Counted from the first letter of the stretch, positions 33,135 through 43,840 are shown. The stretch: 64,000 nt of DNA from Streptomyces sp. P3 (GCF_003032475.1 NZ_CP028369.1:372001-436000), one strand, 5' to 3'. Notes: a model not told the origin generated them from the letters alone. Program-made: numbers and translations.

Positions 33135-36100
33135 GTGAGGCGAAGCAAGAAAAGTCCCGAGCCTGCGGCCCGGGGCAACTTCACGCCGCCGCCGCGCGGA
33201 GCGGCGCCCGCCCATGTGCCCGGCTCGGAGCCGACGGCAGCGCCCGCCAAGAGCGGCAGCCGTCTCTCCCCGCGCAACTGGCGGGTGCCGACCCGGCTGA
33301 ACGCGATTCTGCTCATACCCGTGGTGGTCGGCCTGGTCATGGGCGGCTTCCAGGTGAAGAGCTCGATCGACACCTGGCAGGAGGCCGAGGACGCGGAGAA
33401 CACCGCGCGTCTGGTGCGGGCCTCGCTGAGCTACGGCGACGCCATCTACAAGGAGCGCGACATCTCGGCCGCGCCCCTGCTCGCCGGCAAGCGGGACGAC
33501 GCGACGGTCACGGCGGCCCGCAAGGCCACCGACGACGCCGCCACTGCCTTCGACGCCGCCGCGAAGGACATGCCGGCGAAGGCCGGTCTGGAGCGCCGGC
33601 TGAAGCTGTTCCGCGACGCGGAGACCAAGCTGGCCCCGCTGCGTGCGGCCGCCTACACCTCCAAGCTGTCCGGCGTGCAGACCGAAGAGGGCTACACCGC
33701 GATCGCGCACCCTCTGATGGAGTTCTCCAACGAGCTCGGCCTGGGCACCGGAAACATCACCTCCTACGGCCGCACCGTCTACGCGATCTCGCTGACCAAG
33801 GCCGCGATGTCCCTGGAACGCTCGATCGGCATGCATCTGCTGATCAAGCCGGGCCCGCGGGCGGACGACTTCGCCAAGCAGAAGGTCTCCCTGTCCTCCT
33901 ACGCCTACCTCGAGGGCATCGCCATCGAGGAGTACGTGGGCGGCGGCACCGAGGCCGACGCGCGGAAGCTGCAGGACGCCGAGGCGAAGATCAAGAGCGA
34001 CGGCGCCGCGCAGGCCGCCGAGGCGAAGCAGAAGAACCCGGACTACGTTCCGCCGCCCGCCAACCCGACGACGATGGTCGTCGCCATCTCCACGATGCAG
34101 AGCAGGGACGGCACCGAGCGCGCCGCCCTCGCCGCCAAGGGCATCAGCATGGAGAACTGGTGGGCGGTCACCACGCTGAAGTACGACGCCTACCGGCAGA
34201 TCGAGTCGGACCTGACCGACAAGGCCGTGTCCGAGGCCTCGGACATCGCGGCCGACGCCAAGACCTCCGCGATCATCACCGGCGCGGCCGTGGTCGTCGC
34301 CCTGCTCCTGGCGTTCATCCTCGCCGGTGCGGTGGCCCGCCAGATGAGCCGCTCGATGCGCCAGCTGCGCAACGCCGCCTTCGGCATCGCCGAGCAGCGG
34401 CTGCCGATGCTGGTCGACCAGCTCTCCCGCACCGACCCCGGCCGGGTCGACACCCGGGTCGCTCCCATCCCGATCACCACCACGGACGAGATCGGCGAGG
34501 TCGCGCGCGCCTTCGACCAGGTCCACCGCGAGGCCGTCCGGCTCGCCGCCGAGCAGGCCCTGCTGCGGGGCAACATCAACGCGATCTTCACCAACCTGTC
34601 GCGCCGCAACCAGTCCCTGATCGAGGGCCAGCTGACCCTGATCACCGACCTGGAGAACAACGAGGCCGACCCGGACCAGCTGGAGAACCTCTTCCGTCTG
34701 GACCACCTCGCGACCCGTATGCGCCGCAACGGCGAGAACCTCCTGGTCCTCGCGGGCGAGGAGCCCGGCCGTCGCTGGGACCAGCCGGTCCCGCTGGTCG
34801 ACGTGCTGCGTGCCGCCTCCTCCGAGGTGGAGCAGTACGAGCGCATCGAGCTGTCGGGCGTCCCGGAGGCCGAGATCCACGGCCGTGCCGTGACCGACCT
34901 CGTGCACCTGCTCGCCGAGCTGCTGGAGAACGCCACCACGTTCTCCTCCCCGCAGACCAAGGTCCGCGTCACGGCGACCCGTCTTCCCGACGGCCGCGTG
35001 ATGATCGAGATCCACGACAAGGGCATCGGCCTGACCGCCGAGGACTTCGCGGACATCAACCACAAGCTGGCCAACCCGCCGACCGTGGACGCCGCGATCT
35101 CGCAGCGCATGGGTCTGTTCGTGGTCGGCCGGCTGTCCGACCGGCACGGCATCCGCGTCCAGCTGCGGCCCTCGGGCGAGCAGGCCGGCACCACCTCGCT
35201 GGTCATGCTGCCCGACGCGATCACCCACGGCGGCGGCGGCGAACAGCAGCAGCACCAGCCGGACCGCGACGAGTTCACGGTCTCGCAGATCATCCCGGAG
35301 CAGAACTACGGCGCCGGCGAGGACTTCAACAACGGTCTGCCGATGCGCACCGCCGCCGAACTCGGCTTCGACGACAGCCGCTACGAGGTCCCCGACGACA
35401 TCCGTGACCTGGACCCGGTGGGCCGGTCCCTGATGCGCGAGGAGCGCCGCGCGGCCCTGGAGTCCCAGACGGGCCAGCCGGAGCAGCAGTCCGGGCAGCC
35501 GCACCCCTCCGCCGAGGTGGCCGCCTTCGGCGAGAACTACGAGGCCGGCACCCAGCAGCAGGGTTACGAAGCCGGACAGAACGGCTACGACCCCGCGCGC
35601 GGCGGCGCCCAGGGTCACTACGACAACGGCGCGACCGGCTACGCCGGGCAGCCCGCCTCGTTCGACCAGACGGCGTACCAGGAGCCGCAGCGCCCGGCGT
35701 ACGACGAGCAGTACTTCCCCCCGAACGGCGGTGTGCCGCAGGGCGAGTCCTTCTCCCCGCGGAACGGCCTGCCGCAGGGCGACGGCTTCTCGTCGAACGG
35801 CGGTTACCCGGACCCCGCGTATGCGGAGCCCGTCCAGGAGGAGCGGACGGAGGCCGGACCGGCCGCGTCCGAGGGCTTCCAGCCGTACGAGGAGCAGCAG
35901 CCCTACCAGGACGACTGGCCCCAGCAGAACGGTCAGGGCAACGGTTACCAGAACGGCTACCCGGACCAGTACGCTCCGGAAGCGGAATCCACGCAGGCCG
36001 CTGACGCGGATGAGCAGAACCGCGTAGGCTTCGATCGTCCGGGATCCGGCCCCGCCGCCTCCCACGCGCTGACCGAAGCCGGTCTGCCCCGCCGCGGATC

Positions 36101-36494
36101 CACCGCAAGCGGCGCGAACGGCGCACGGCCCGCCACGAAGCAGGAAGCGCCGGCCTCCTCTTCGGAGAGCAACGGCGGCGGCGACATCTGGCGGTCGGCG
36201 AACGACGAGCGCTGGCATCAGGCCTCCGCTCTGAAGAAGCCCAAGGCGGGCGGGGTCACCTCCTCCGGTCTGCCGCGACGGGTGCCCAAGGCCAACCTCA
36301 TCGAAGGCGCCGCCGAGAGCACCCCCCAGGGGGGCCCACAGGTCTCCCGCGCCCCGGAGGACGTCCGAGGCAGGTTGAGCAACCTGCGTCGCGGCGTCCA
36401 GCGCGGACGCAACGCAGGAAGCAGTGAAACGAACGGCCAGGCCACTGGGAATCATCACAGTGGGCCTGACAGCACCTACAACCAGGAGCGTTAG
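33135..36494 (+). CDS. cvnA2: CvnA2, membrane histidine kinase of conservon 2
   Basis: The 1119-residue protein has TM1 at about 55-74, a helical extracellular sensor (about 75-377) unlike that of CvnA1, TM2 at about 378-402, HAMP, and a HisKA-like LDHLATRMRRNGENL (about 520). Its HATPase (LLENATTFSS, HDKGIGLTAED, MGLFVVGRLSDRHGI) is nearly identical to CvnA1. The tail (about 700-1119) is Gln/Tyr/Gly/Pro-rich and ends in the same basic element as CvnA1 (GLPRRVPKANL plus VRGRLSNLRRGVQRGR). The start is GTG at 33135. It differs from CvnA1 mainly in the sensor, so the two conservons probably read different signals through similar outputs. Confidence 0.92.
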   Translation: MRRSKKSPEPAARGNFTPPPRGAAPAHVPGSEPTAAPAKSGSRLSPRNWRVPTRLNAILLIPVVVGLVMGGFQVKSSIDTWQEAEDAENTARLVRASLSYGDAIYKERDISAAPLLAGKRDDATVTAARKATDDAATAFDAAAKDMPAKAGLERRLKLFRDAETKLAPLRAAAYTSKLSGVQTEEGYTAIAHPLMEFSNELGLGTGNITSYGRTVYAISLTKAAMSLERSIGMHLLIKPGPRADDFAKQKVSLSSYAYLEGIAIEEYVGGGTEADARKLQDAEAKIKSDGAAQAAEAKQKNPDYVPPPANPTTMVVAISTMQSRDGTERAALAAKGISMENWWAVTTLKYDAYRQIESDLTDKAVSEASDIAADAKTSAIITGAAVVVALLLAFILAGAVARQMSRSMRQLRNAAFGIAEQRLPMLVDQLSRTDPGRVDTRVAPIPITTTDEIGEVARAFDQVHREAVRLAAEQALLRGNINAIFTNLSRRNQSLIEGQLTLITDLENNEADPDQLENLFRLDHLATRMRRNGENLLVLAGEEPGRRWDQPVPLVDVLRAASSEVEQYERIELSGVPEAEIHGRAVTDLVHLLAELLENATTFSSPQTKVRVTATRLPDGRVMIEIHDKGIGLTAEDFADINHKLANPPTVDAAISQRMGLFVVGRLSDRHGIRVQLRPSGEQAGTTSLVMLPDAITHGGGGEQQQHQPDRDEFTVSQIIPEQNYGAGEDFNNGLPMRTAAELGFDDSRYEVPDDIRDLDPVGRSLMREERRAALESQTGQPEQQSGQPHPSAEVAAFGENYEAGTQQQGYEAGQNGYDPARGGAQGHYDNGATGYAGQPASFDQTAYQEPQRPAYDEQYFPPNGGVPQGESFSPRNGLPQGDGFSSNGGYPDPAYAEPVQEERTEAGPAASEGFQPYEEQQPYQDDWPQQNGQGNGYQNGYPDQYAPEAESTQAADADEQNRVGFDRPGSGPAASHALTEAGLPRRGSTASGANGARPATKQEAPASSSESNGGGDIWRSANDERWHQASALKKPKAGGVTSSGLPRRVPKANLIEGAAESTPQGGPQVSRAPEDVRGRLSNLRRGVQRGRNAGSSETNGQATGNHHSGPDSTYNQER

Positions 36495-36495
36495 T

Positions 36496-36918
36496 GTGAG
36501 CCCGATGAGCCAGGCGGCACAGAACCTGAACTGGTTGATCACCAACTTCGTGGACAACACCCCGGGGGTGTCCCACACGGTGGTGGTCTCCGCCGACGGA
36601 CTCCTTCTGGCGATGTCCGAAGGCTTCCCCCGCGACCGTGCCGACCAGCTCGCGGCCGTCGCCTCAGGTCTGACGTCCCTGACGGCAGGCGCTTCCCGGA
36701 TCTTCGAGGGAGGCAGCGTGAACCAGACGGTTGTGGAGATGGAGCGGGGATTCCTGTTCATCATGTCCGTGTCCGACGGTTCCTCGCTCGCAGTGCTCGC
36801 ACACCCCGAGGCGGACATCGGTCTCATTGGGTACGAGATGGCACTCCTGGTGGACCGAGCCGGGTCGGTCCTGACGCCCGACCTTCGAGCGGAGCTCCAA
36901 GGGAGCCTTCTCAACTAA
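36496..36918 (+). CDS. cvnB2: CvnB2, Roadblock/LC7 protein
   Basis: The 140-residue protein is about 94% identical to CvnB1 by direct comparison (8 differences). The GTG at 36496, 1 bp after the CvnA2 stop, has AGGAG upstream at the same spacing as in conservon 1. It is expected to regulate CvnD2 and could cross-react with CvnD1. Confidence 0.94.
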   Translation: MSPMSQAAQNLNWLITNFVDNTPGVSHTVVVSADGLLLAMSEGFPRDRADQLAAVASGLTSLTAGASRIFEGGSVNQTVVEMERGFLFIMSVSDGSSLAVLAHPEADIGLIGYEMALLVDRAGSVLTPDLRAELQGSLLN

Positions 36919-37014
36919 CAAACGGACGGTGCGTTTTGGCGTCCCGAGGCCGTAGTGTTTCGGGACGCGGCTCCACGTGATGGGTGCCAGGGCACAGTCG
37001 GAGGAGGAGAGAGA

Positions 37015-37602
37015 GTGGCAACACCCCCAGGCGGTTCGCATGCGGGCAACTGGTCGTACGGTCCTGCCCAGGGCCAGAACGACGGTACCCAGAACCCGAA
37101 CCGTTACAACTTCCCCTCCGCGCCCAGCCAGCAGCGGCCGTACACGCCGCAGGGGCCGCAGGGCCCGGGGCCGTCCCCGTACGACCAGCCGCACGCCCCG
37201 CGCATCCAGCCGGTGCAGCCGCATCGCCGCTCCCCGGAGCCGGCGCCCGCCGGCTCGTCGAACAACCCGCTGGTGCGTCCGTACGCCATGACCGGTGGCC
37301 GGACCCGCCCGCGGTACCAGCTCGCCATCGAGGCGCTGGTGCACACCACCGCGCAGCCGCATCAGATGCAGGGCCAGCTGCCCGAGCATCAGCGGATCTG
37401 CAACCTCTGCCGAGAGATCAAGTCGGTCGCCGAGATCTCGGCGCTGCTGACCATCCCCCTCGGTGTGGCCAGGATCCTCGTCGCCGACTTGGCGGAAGCG
37501 GGACTGGTCGCCATCCATCAGCCCGGCGGCGACGAGAGCGCCGGCGGCCAGCCAGACGTGACACTGCTCGAAAGGGTGCTCAGTGGACTTCGCAAGCTCT
37601 AG
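37015..37602 (+). CDS. cvnC2: CvnC2, DUF742 protein with Pro/Gln-rich N-terminus
   Basis: The 195-residue protein has a DUF742 core from about residue 80 (LVRPYAMTGGRTRPRYQLAI, LPEHQRICNLCREIKSVAEI) nearly identical to CvnC1. It is preceded by about 78 residues of Pro/Gln/Tyr-rich sequence that CvnC1 lacks. The GTG at 37015 follows GGAGGAGAGAGA; in-frame codons upstream have no such site. It overlaps cvnD2 by 20 bp. Confidence 0.93.
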   Translation: MATPPGGSHAGNWSYGPAQGQNDGTQNPNRYNFPSAPSQQRPYTPQGPQGPGPSPYDQPHAPRIQPVQPHRRSPEPAPAGSSNNPLVRPYAMTGGRTRPRYQLAIEALVHTTAQPHQMQGQLPEHQRICNLCREIKSVAEISALLTIPLGVARILVADLAEAGLVAIHQPGGDESAGGQPDVTLLERVLSGLRKL

Positions 37603-38164
37603 CGGGGGTCCCTCCCGCTCCACCACTTCCGCGAAGATCGTGGTGGCGGGCGGCTTCGGCGTGGGCAAGACCACGTTCGTCGGGGCTGTTTCGGAGATCA
37701 ATCCGCTGCGCACCGAGGCCGTCATGACGTCCGCGTCGGCGGGCATCGACGACCTCACCCACACCGGGGACAAGACGACCACCACGGTCGCCATGGACTT
37801 CGGCCGCATCACCCTGGACCAGGACCTGATCCTCTACCTGTTCGGCACCCCCGGCCAGGACCGCTTCTGGTTCATGTGGGACGACCTGGTGCGCGGCGCC
37901 ATCGGCGCGATCGTCCTGGTCGACACCCGCCGTCTCGCCGACTGCTTCCCCGCGGTCGACTACTTCGAGAACTCGGGTCTCCCCTTCGTGATCGCCCTCA
38001 ACGGCTTCGACGGCAACCAGCCGTACAACCCGGACGAGGTGCGTGAGGCGCTGCAGATCGGCCCCGACACCCCCATCATCACGACGGACGCCCGCCATCG
38101 CGCGGACGCGAAGTCCGCGCTCATCACGCTCGTCGAGCACGCCTTGATGGCGCGGTTGCGGTAG
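37583..38164 (+). CDS. cvnD2: CvnD2, MglA-like small GTPase
   Basis: The 193-residue Ras-like GTPase is almost identical to CvnD1 (same P-loop, PGQDRFWFMW and NGFD motifs), apart from a 2-residue longer N-terminus and a few conservative changes. It ends conservon 2. The cytochrome P450 gene found after some conservons is absent. Confidence 0.95.
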   Translation: MDFASSSGGPSRSTTSAKIVVAGGFGVGKTTFVGAVSEINPLRTEAVMTSASAGIDDLTHTGDKTTTTVAMDFGRITLDQDLILYLFGTPGQDRFWFMWDDLVRGAIGAIVLVDTRRLADCFPAVDYFENSGLPFVIALNGFDGNQPYNPDEVREALQIGPDTPIITTDARHRADAKSALITLVEHALMARLR

Positions 38165-38264
38165 GCGCTCGTGCGGCCACCGGGCTGCCCCGGACGGTGG
38201 TGAGCCGTCTGCCGGGCAGTCGGTGGCCCGTCGGTCGCGCAGTCCCCGCGCCCCCGGGTATGCG

Positions 38265-38295
38265 GAAGGGCCCCTCTCGTGGAGAGGGGCCCTTC
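38265..38295. terminator. Bidirectional terminator between cvnD2 and accE
   Basis: A perfect 14-bp stem (38265-38278 with 38282-38295) has a 3-nt loop. It lies 100 bp after cvnD2 and 14 bp after the accE stop. Confidence 0.85.
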
Positions 38296-38309
38296 TTCGT
38301 GCCAGGAGG

Positions 38310-38504
38310 TCAGTGCCAGCTGTGCGGGGCGCGGAAACCGCCCTCGCGCTCCAGGCGGCGCCAGCCCGCCTTGTGGCGGCCACGGCGGTCCGGAGCGGGC
38401 TCGGAGGTGCGGGCGGCGGCGCGGGCCAGGAGGATCGCCGTGATGGCGGCGACTTCCTCGGGCTCGGCGTGGCCCTTCTCGACGCGGATGTCGGGAGTGT
38501 TCAT
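38310..38504 (-). CDS. accE: Acyl-CoA carboxylase epsilon subunit
   Basis: The 64-residue protein has the acyl-CoA carboxylase epsilon layout: IRVEKGHAEPEEVAAITAIL, a helix that binds the beta subunit, then a basic linker and W-rich C-terminus (GWRRLEREGGFRAPHSW). It stimulates the biotin-dependent carboxylase formed by AccA and AccB. It is downstream of accB by 57 bp, in the same operon. Confidence 0.95.
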   Translation of the reverse strand: MNTPDIRVEKGHAEPEEVAAITAILLARAAARTSEPAPDRRGRHKAGWRRLEREGGFRAPHSWH

Positions 38505-38561
38505 GGGTCTCAGTCTCCGTGGATGAGGTTTCCGCAGGGGTACCGCGAGGGGTCGGGCGGA

Positions 38562-40166
<1,605 letters not shown>

Positions 40167-40488
40167 GTAGTGACCTTACGAAGCCCGCCAAGGAAAGGGA
40201 GACGTCGACTCCGTACAGTCTCCGGAGCGTTTTCCTGGTACCACCGGACAGAACCCGGCGGGTGTGCAGCCGTTCCGACTGCTCAGAGGGCCTGGCGCTT
40301 GTAGGGGTCGGACAAAGACCGCGAGTGCGATCCGCCTCACATCAGGGGTCCGCGACGCGCTTCGGCTTCGGCCGGTCGAGTGATGCTGCGAGTCCTGCCG
40401 CCCCTGCGGAATAGGTTCGCGACCGCCCACGTTGAAAGTCGTTGAAGGTTAAACAAACTGGGTCTTCCCCGTCCCCAAGGAGCATCCC
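40167..40488. other. 322-bp divergent gap accB/yceI
   Basis: No ORF has coding bias. The yceI-proximal end holds a direct repeat, GTTGAAAG at 40431-40438 and GTTGAAGG at 40441-40448 (one helical turn apart), then AAACAA. This is a possible promoter or operator. AAGGAG at 40478-40483 is the yceI ribosome site. Confidence 0.45.
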
Positions 40489-41097
40489 ATGAGCATCTTC
40501 GGCCGCAAGAACACCGACGACTCCGCCGCCACCGCCACTGCCCCCGTGAGCCCGGAGCTCGCCGCGCTCACCGGCGCCTACGCGATCGACCCGACGCACT
40601 CGACGATCGGCTTCGTGGCCCGGCACGCGATGGTCACGAACGTCAAGGGCAAGTTCAACGACTTCACCGGCTCGCTGCAGCTGGACGGCGCCGACCCGTC
40701 CCGTTCCACCGCCTCCATCGACGTCAGCATGGACAGCATCGACACCGGGTCCGCCGACCGCGACGGCCACCTCAAGAGCGCCGACTTCTTCAAGACCGAC
40801 GAGTTCCCGGCGATGACCTTCCGCTCCACGTCCGTCGAGTCCGCCGGCGGCGACGACTACCGCGTCACCGGCGACCTGAGCATCCTCGGCGTCACCAGGC
40901 CGCTCACCATCGACCTGGAGTTCAACGGCGCCGCGAAGGACCCGTTCGGCAACGAGCGAGTCGGCTTCGAGGGCAAGGCGGAGATCCTGCGCTCGGAGTG
41001 GGGTCTGACCTGGAACGCGGCACTGGAGACGGGTGGCGTCCTGGTCTCGGACAAGATCAAGCTGAACTTCGACATCTCGGCGATCAAGAACGCGTAA
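40489..41097 (+). CDS. YceI-family protein
   Basis: The 202-residue protein has the YceI lipocalin-like barrel: YAIDPTHSTIGFVARHAMVT, VKGKFNDFTGSL, STASIDVSMDSIDTG, HLKSADFF and GVTRPLTIDLEF. YceI proteins bind isoprenoid-like lipids. No signal peptide is present, so this member is probably cytoplasmic. AAGGAG lies 5 nt upstream of the ATG. It stands alone. Confidence 0.93.
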   Translation: MSIFGRKNTDDSAATATAPVSPELAALTGAYAIDPTHSTIGFVARHAMVTNVKGKFNDFTGSLQLDGADPSRSTASIDVSMDSIDTGSADRDGHLKSADFFKTDEFPAMTFRSTSVESAGGDDYRVTGDLSILGVTRPLTIDLEFNGAAKDPFGNERVGFEGKAEILRSEWGLTWNAALETGGVLVSDKIKLNFDISAIKNA

Positions 41098-41131
41098 GCG
41101 CTTGACCCTAATCGGAGGAAAACGTCAGAAA

Positions 41132-41160
41132 GGGGTCGGAAGCGAAGAGCTCCCGGCCCC
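41132..41160 (+). terminator. yceI terminator
   Basis: A GGGGTCGG/CCGGCCCC stem (one T-G pair; 41132-41139 with 41153-41160) has an inner AGC/GCT pairing, followed by GATTT. Confidence 0.55.
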
Positions 41161-41190
41161 GATTTGTGCCTTGTGTCACAGTCACGAGGT

Positions 41191-41829
41191 ATGAGCACCA
41201 GGACCGGACCCCAGCACTATCCCGGCGCGAACCGCGACCACTGGTACCAGGACGACTTCGGCGGCAACCGCATGGAGGTCAACGTCGTCGTCCTGCACAC
41301 CACCGAGGGCCGCTCGTTGCCCGACTACCAGGGCGGCTCCGTCGCGCCCAACCTGACGGCGGTGCCGGACCTCGCCGCCAGGAAGCTGAAGTGGTACCAG
41401 CACTTCGAGATCGACATCTCCTCGCGCGCCCTGGTCAACCGGCGCGGCGGTGTCGAGACGAACACCCTGAACGTCTGCCAGGTGGAGCTCGTCGGCACCT
41501 GCGATCCGAGCCTGCACACCAAGTGGACCGCCCGCGGCCAGGGACACGTCTACTGGCCGAAGGCCCCGGAGTGGGCGCTGCGCGCCGTCGCCCAGTACCT
41601 GGCGTGGATGAACATTCACCACCGTGTGCCGCTGCGCGGCCCTGCGCTGTGGCCCGCCTACCCGAAGTCGGCGGGCAACGACGGCGGCCAGCGGATGAGC
41701 GGGGAGCGGTGGAACGCGTTCAAGGGAGTGTGCGGACACATGCACGTGCCCGAGAACACGCACGGCGATCCCGGCGCGATCGACTTCGACGGCCTGCTGG
41801 ACTTCGCGAAGGCGGCGGTGCAGGACTGA
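41191..41829 (+). CDS. Endolysin-like N-acetylmuramoyl-L-alanine amidase domain protein
   Basis: The 212-residue protein resembles amidase_2/PGRP domains of actinophage lysins. VVVLHTTEG supplies the first zinc-type His, followed by YQHFEIDISSRALVNR, QVELVGTCDP and a C-terminal GHMHVPENTHGDPGAID. No signal peptide or cell-wall-binding domain is present. A peptidoglycan amide bond is the likely substrate, but how the protein would reach the wall is unclear. The ATG at 41191 is preceded by ACGAGGT. No other phage gene is nearby. Confidence 0.8.
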   Translation: MSTRTGPQHYPGANRDHWYQDDFGGNRMEVNVVVLHTTEGRSLPDYQGGSVAPNLTAVPDLAARKLKWYQHFEIDISSRALVNRRGGVETNTLNVCQVELVGTCDPSLHTKWTARGQGHVYWPKAPEWALRAVAQYLAWMNIHHRVPLRGPALWPAYPKSAGNDGGQRMSGERWNAFKGVCGHMHVPENTHGDPGAIDFDGLLDFAKAAVQD

Positions 41830-41970
41830 CAGGGGCGGCGCGGGACGGGGAACGACTGCGGGACGGAGAACGGCTTACGGCCTCCCGGCGGGCGCCTCGA
41901 ACTGCGCGACGGCGGCAGGGGCCTGTGCCTGCCGGCTTCCGCGGGGTGCGGGCCCAGGCGTCGAGGCCTC

Positions 41971-42005
41971 AGGCGGCAGGCGGCAGGCGGCAGGCGGCAG
42001 GCGGC
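41971..42005. repeat. Five tandem copies of a 7-bp repeat
   Basis: AGGCGGC is repeated five times without change, 36 bp downstream of the TPM-protein stop. It is non-coding and a candidate site for length variation. Confidence 0.9.
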
Positions 42006-42041
42006 GAAGCAGCGTACGTCGGGTGTCGGGCGTCGGGCGAG

Positions 42042-43397
42042 TCAGAATCCGCCGCCGAAGTCGCCCCCGCCGCCCCCGCCGAAGTCCCCTCCTCCGCCGT
42101 CGCCGAAGCCGCCGAAGTCGCCGGGGTCGAAGTCGGCTCCCGAGACGTCGCCGCCGTCGTGTCCGCCGCCGAAGTCGCCGTATCCCGCGCCGTAGTCGTG
42201 GGCGTAGGACGGGGTGGCCATCATCGAGCCGAGCATCGTGCCGACGAGGAGGCCGGGCAGGATGCCGCCGCCGAAGTAGCCGCCGGCCCAGGGGCCGTAG
42301 GCCGGGCCCGCCTCCCAGTAGGGGCGGCGGCCGTGGTCGCTGTCGACCTCGCGGATCACCGGGTCGCGTCCGGCGGCCAGCCGGGTCGCGTCCGCCGCGC
42401 AGACCGGGACCTCGCGCGTGGTCCCGCCGGGCGGGGTCCATGTGGCGTCGCCGACCGAGGGACCGTGGCGGGGGTCGAAGAAGCAGGGCGGACGGCGTTC
42501 GGGCAGCGGCCGTCCCTCGCGGCGGGCGGCGAGCAGGGCGAGGGAGAAGCGGCCGTCCTCCAGGGCCTCGGTGACACCGCGGACGTCCTCCGGTCGCGCG
42601 GCCGCCGCCATGGCCGACTTCGCCTGTTCGTAGGCGTCCAGGCCGCGTTCGTAGTCGGCACGCATGGCGTCGTCGGCGCCCTGCTCGGCCGGGTGGAAGT
42701 CCAGCCGGTCGAGTTCCTCGCCGAACGCCGTGATGTCCTCGTCCACGACGACCCGCAGCCGCTCGAGGGCGGCCCGCTGTTCGTCCGCCCGCCGCCGGCG
42801 GTTGCGGCGCACCAGCGTGTACACGCCGGCCCCGCCCGCCGCCAGCACCACGCCCGCCGTGATCAGCGCGGTCTGCGAGACCCCGCCGCCGTCCGAGGAG
42901 CCCCAGCTCTCGGGGGCCGAACCACCCATGTCCACCAGGGCGCGGTCGGTGAAATCGGTCAGTTGGGTCCGGGCGTCGCTCTCGGCGCGGACGCTGGTGA
43001 CCAGGTTCCGGACGGCCGTGCGGGAGAGCACCGAGGAGTCGGCCCGGGCGTCGAAGCGGTCGCCGAGGCGGATCGCGTACGCGCCGGTGACACCGGTGGC
43101 GGTGCGCAGGTCCGTGAAGAGGTCCGCCGTGGGGTAGCCGGCCGGCAGGACGGCGATGAACAGCGGCTTGCCGGCGCGCTCGATCCGCTGCTGGAGGGCG
43201 CGCGCGTCCGCCTGGGACAGTTGGCCGCTCGCCTCCGGGTCGACGTAGACCGGGCTTTCGCGGAGGGCTTCGGCGACGGCCGACAGGCTGGTGTCCGCGG
43301 CGGCGCGCGGGGCGCCCGCCGCCGGCAGGGTCAGGACGGCGAGCACGAGCGCGGCCACCCACAGCAGGGGGCTCCGGGCCGATGACACGACCTTCAT
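42042..43397 (-). CDS. TPM-domain membrane protein with Gly-rich tail
   Basis: The 451-residue protein has a signal peptide (SPLLWVAALVLAVLTLPAAG, cleavage near AAA at about 34) and an extracytoplasmic TPM-like domain (about 40-165, SPVYVDPEASGQLSQADARA, PLFIAVLPAGYP). One transmembrane helix (about 177-197, ALITAGVVLAAGGAGVYTLV) precedes a cytoplasmic helical region, a second hydrophobic Gly-rich segment and a C-terminal tail of GGGGDFGG repeats. The role is unknown; TPM domains are linked to membrane protein turnover or cell envelope functions. Confidence 0.85.
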   Translation of the reverse strand: MKVVSSARSPLLWVAALVLAVLTLPAAGAPRAAADTSLSAVAEALRESPVYVDPEASGQLSQADARALQQRIERAGKPLFIAVLPAGYPTADLFTDLRTATGVTGAYAIRLGDRFDARADSSVLSRTAVRNLVTSVRAESDARTQLTDFTDRALVDMGGSAPESWGSSDGGGVSQTALITAGVVLAAGGAGVYTLVRRNRRRRADEQRAALERLRVVVDEDITAFGEELDRLDFHPAEQGADDAMRADYERGLDAYEQAKSAMAAAARPEDVRGVTEALEDGRFSLALLAARREGRPLPERRPPCFFDPRHGPSVGDATWTPPGGTTREVPVCAADATRLAAGRDPVIREVDSDHGRRPYWEAGPAYGPWAGGYFGGGILPGLLVGTMLGSMMATPSYAHDYGAGYGDFGGGHDGGDVSGADFDPGDFGGFGDGGGGDFGGGGGGDFGGGF

Positions 43398-43456
43398 ATG
43401 TCGAAACTACCCGAAGCCCACCAAAACCGGTCGGCTGTGTGCGCCGGCGAGCGGGC

Positions 43457-43840
43457 TCAGGCCGCCCGGTACGCCTCCGCCGGCTTCTCCGACGCCGCCG
43501 CGTACCGGCCGGTCAGCAGCAGGCGGTCCGCCTCGGCGAAGGGCTTCGCGACCCGTGCCGTGAGGCTGCCTCCGGCCTTCTGCCGGACCGTGGGCCGGGC
43601 CCGGGTCACCAGGGCCCGGCCGGCCGCGTCGGAGCCCGCGCGCCCGGCGGCGTCCGCGAGGCGGAGCGCCTTCCGGGTGGCCGTACCGCTCTCCGGGACC
43701 TTGGTCGGGGTCGTCAGACCCCAGCCGTACGGATACTGCGGGTCGTAGGCCCGGTCGCCGACGTTGATCGGCAGCTGGGCCTCGGAGCGCGGCCAGGTGG
43801 CCGGGAGCCGCCCGGTGAAGGCGCGCAGGCCGTAGAGCAC
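43457..43840 (-). pseudogene. Remnant: C-terminal end of a family 3 glycoside hydrolase
   Basis: The frame (about 127 codons) encodes VLYGLRAFTGRLPATWPRSE, QLPINVGDRAYDPQYPYGWG and a helical tail ending YAAASEKPAEAYRAA. The first part matches the last strands of GH3 beta-glucosidase-type enzymes (TGRLPVTWPRS, P-x-N-x-GD, YP(F/Y)GxGL). The catalytic domains that should precede it are missing, and the frame is closed by TGA at 43910-43912. I read this as a 5'-deleted gene. Confidence 0.75.

Noticed and set aside
41191..43840. Prophage remnant around the endolysin-like gene
   Set aside because: Only one lysin-like gene; neighbours are a cellular YceI, a TPM protein and a GH3 remnant, with no integrase, att site or structural gene.
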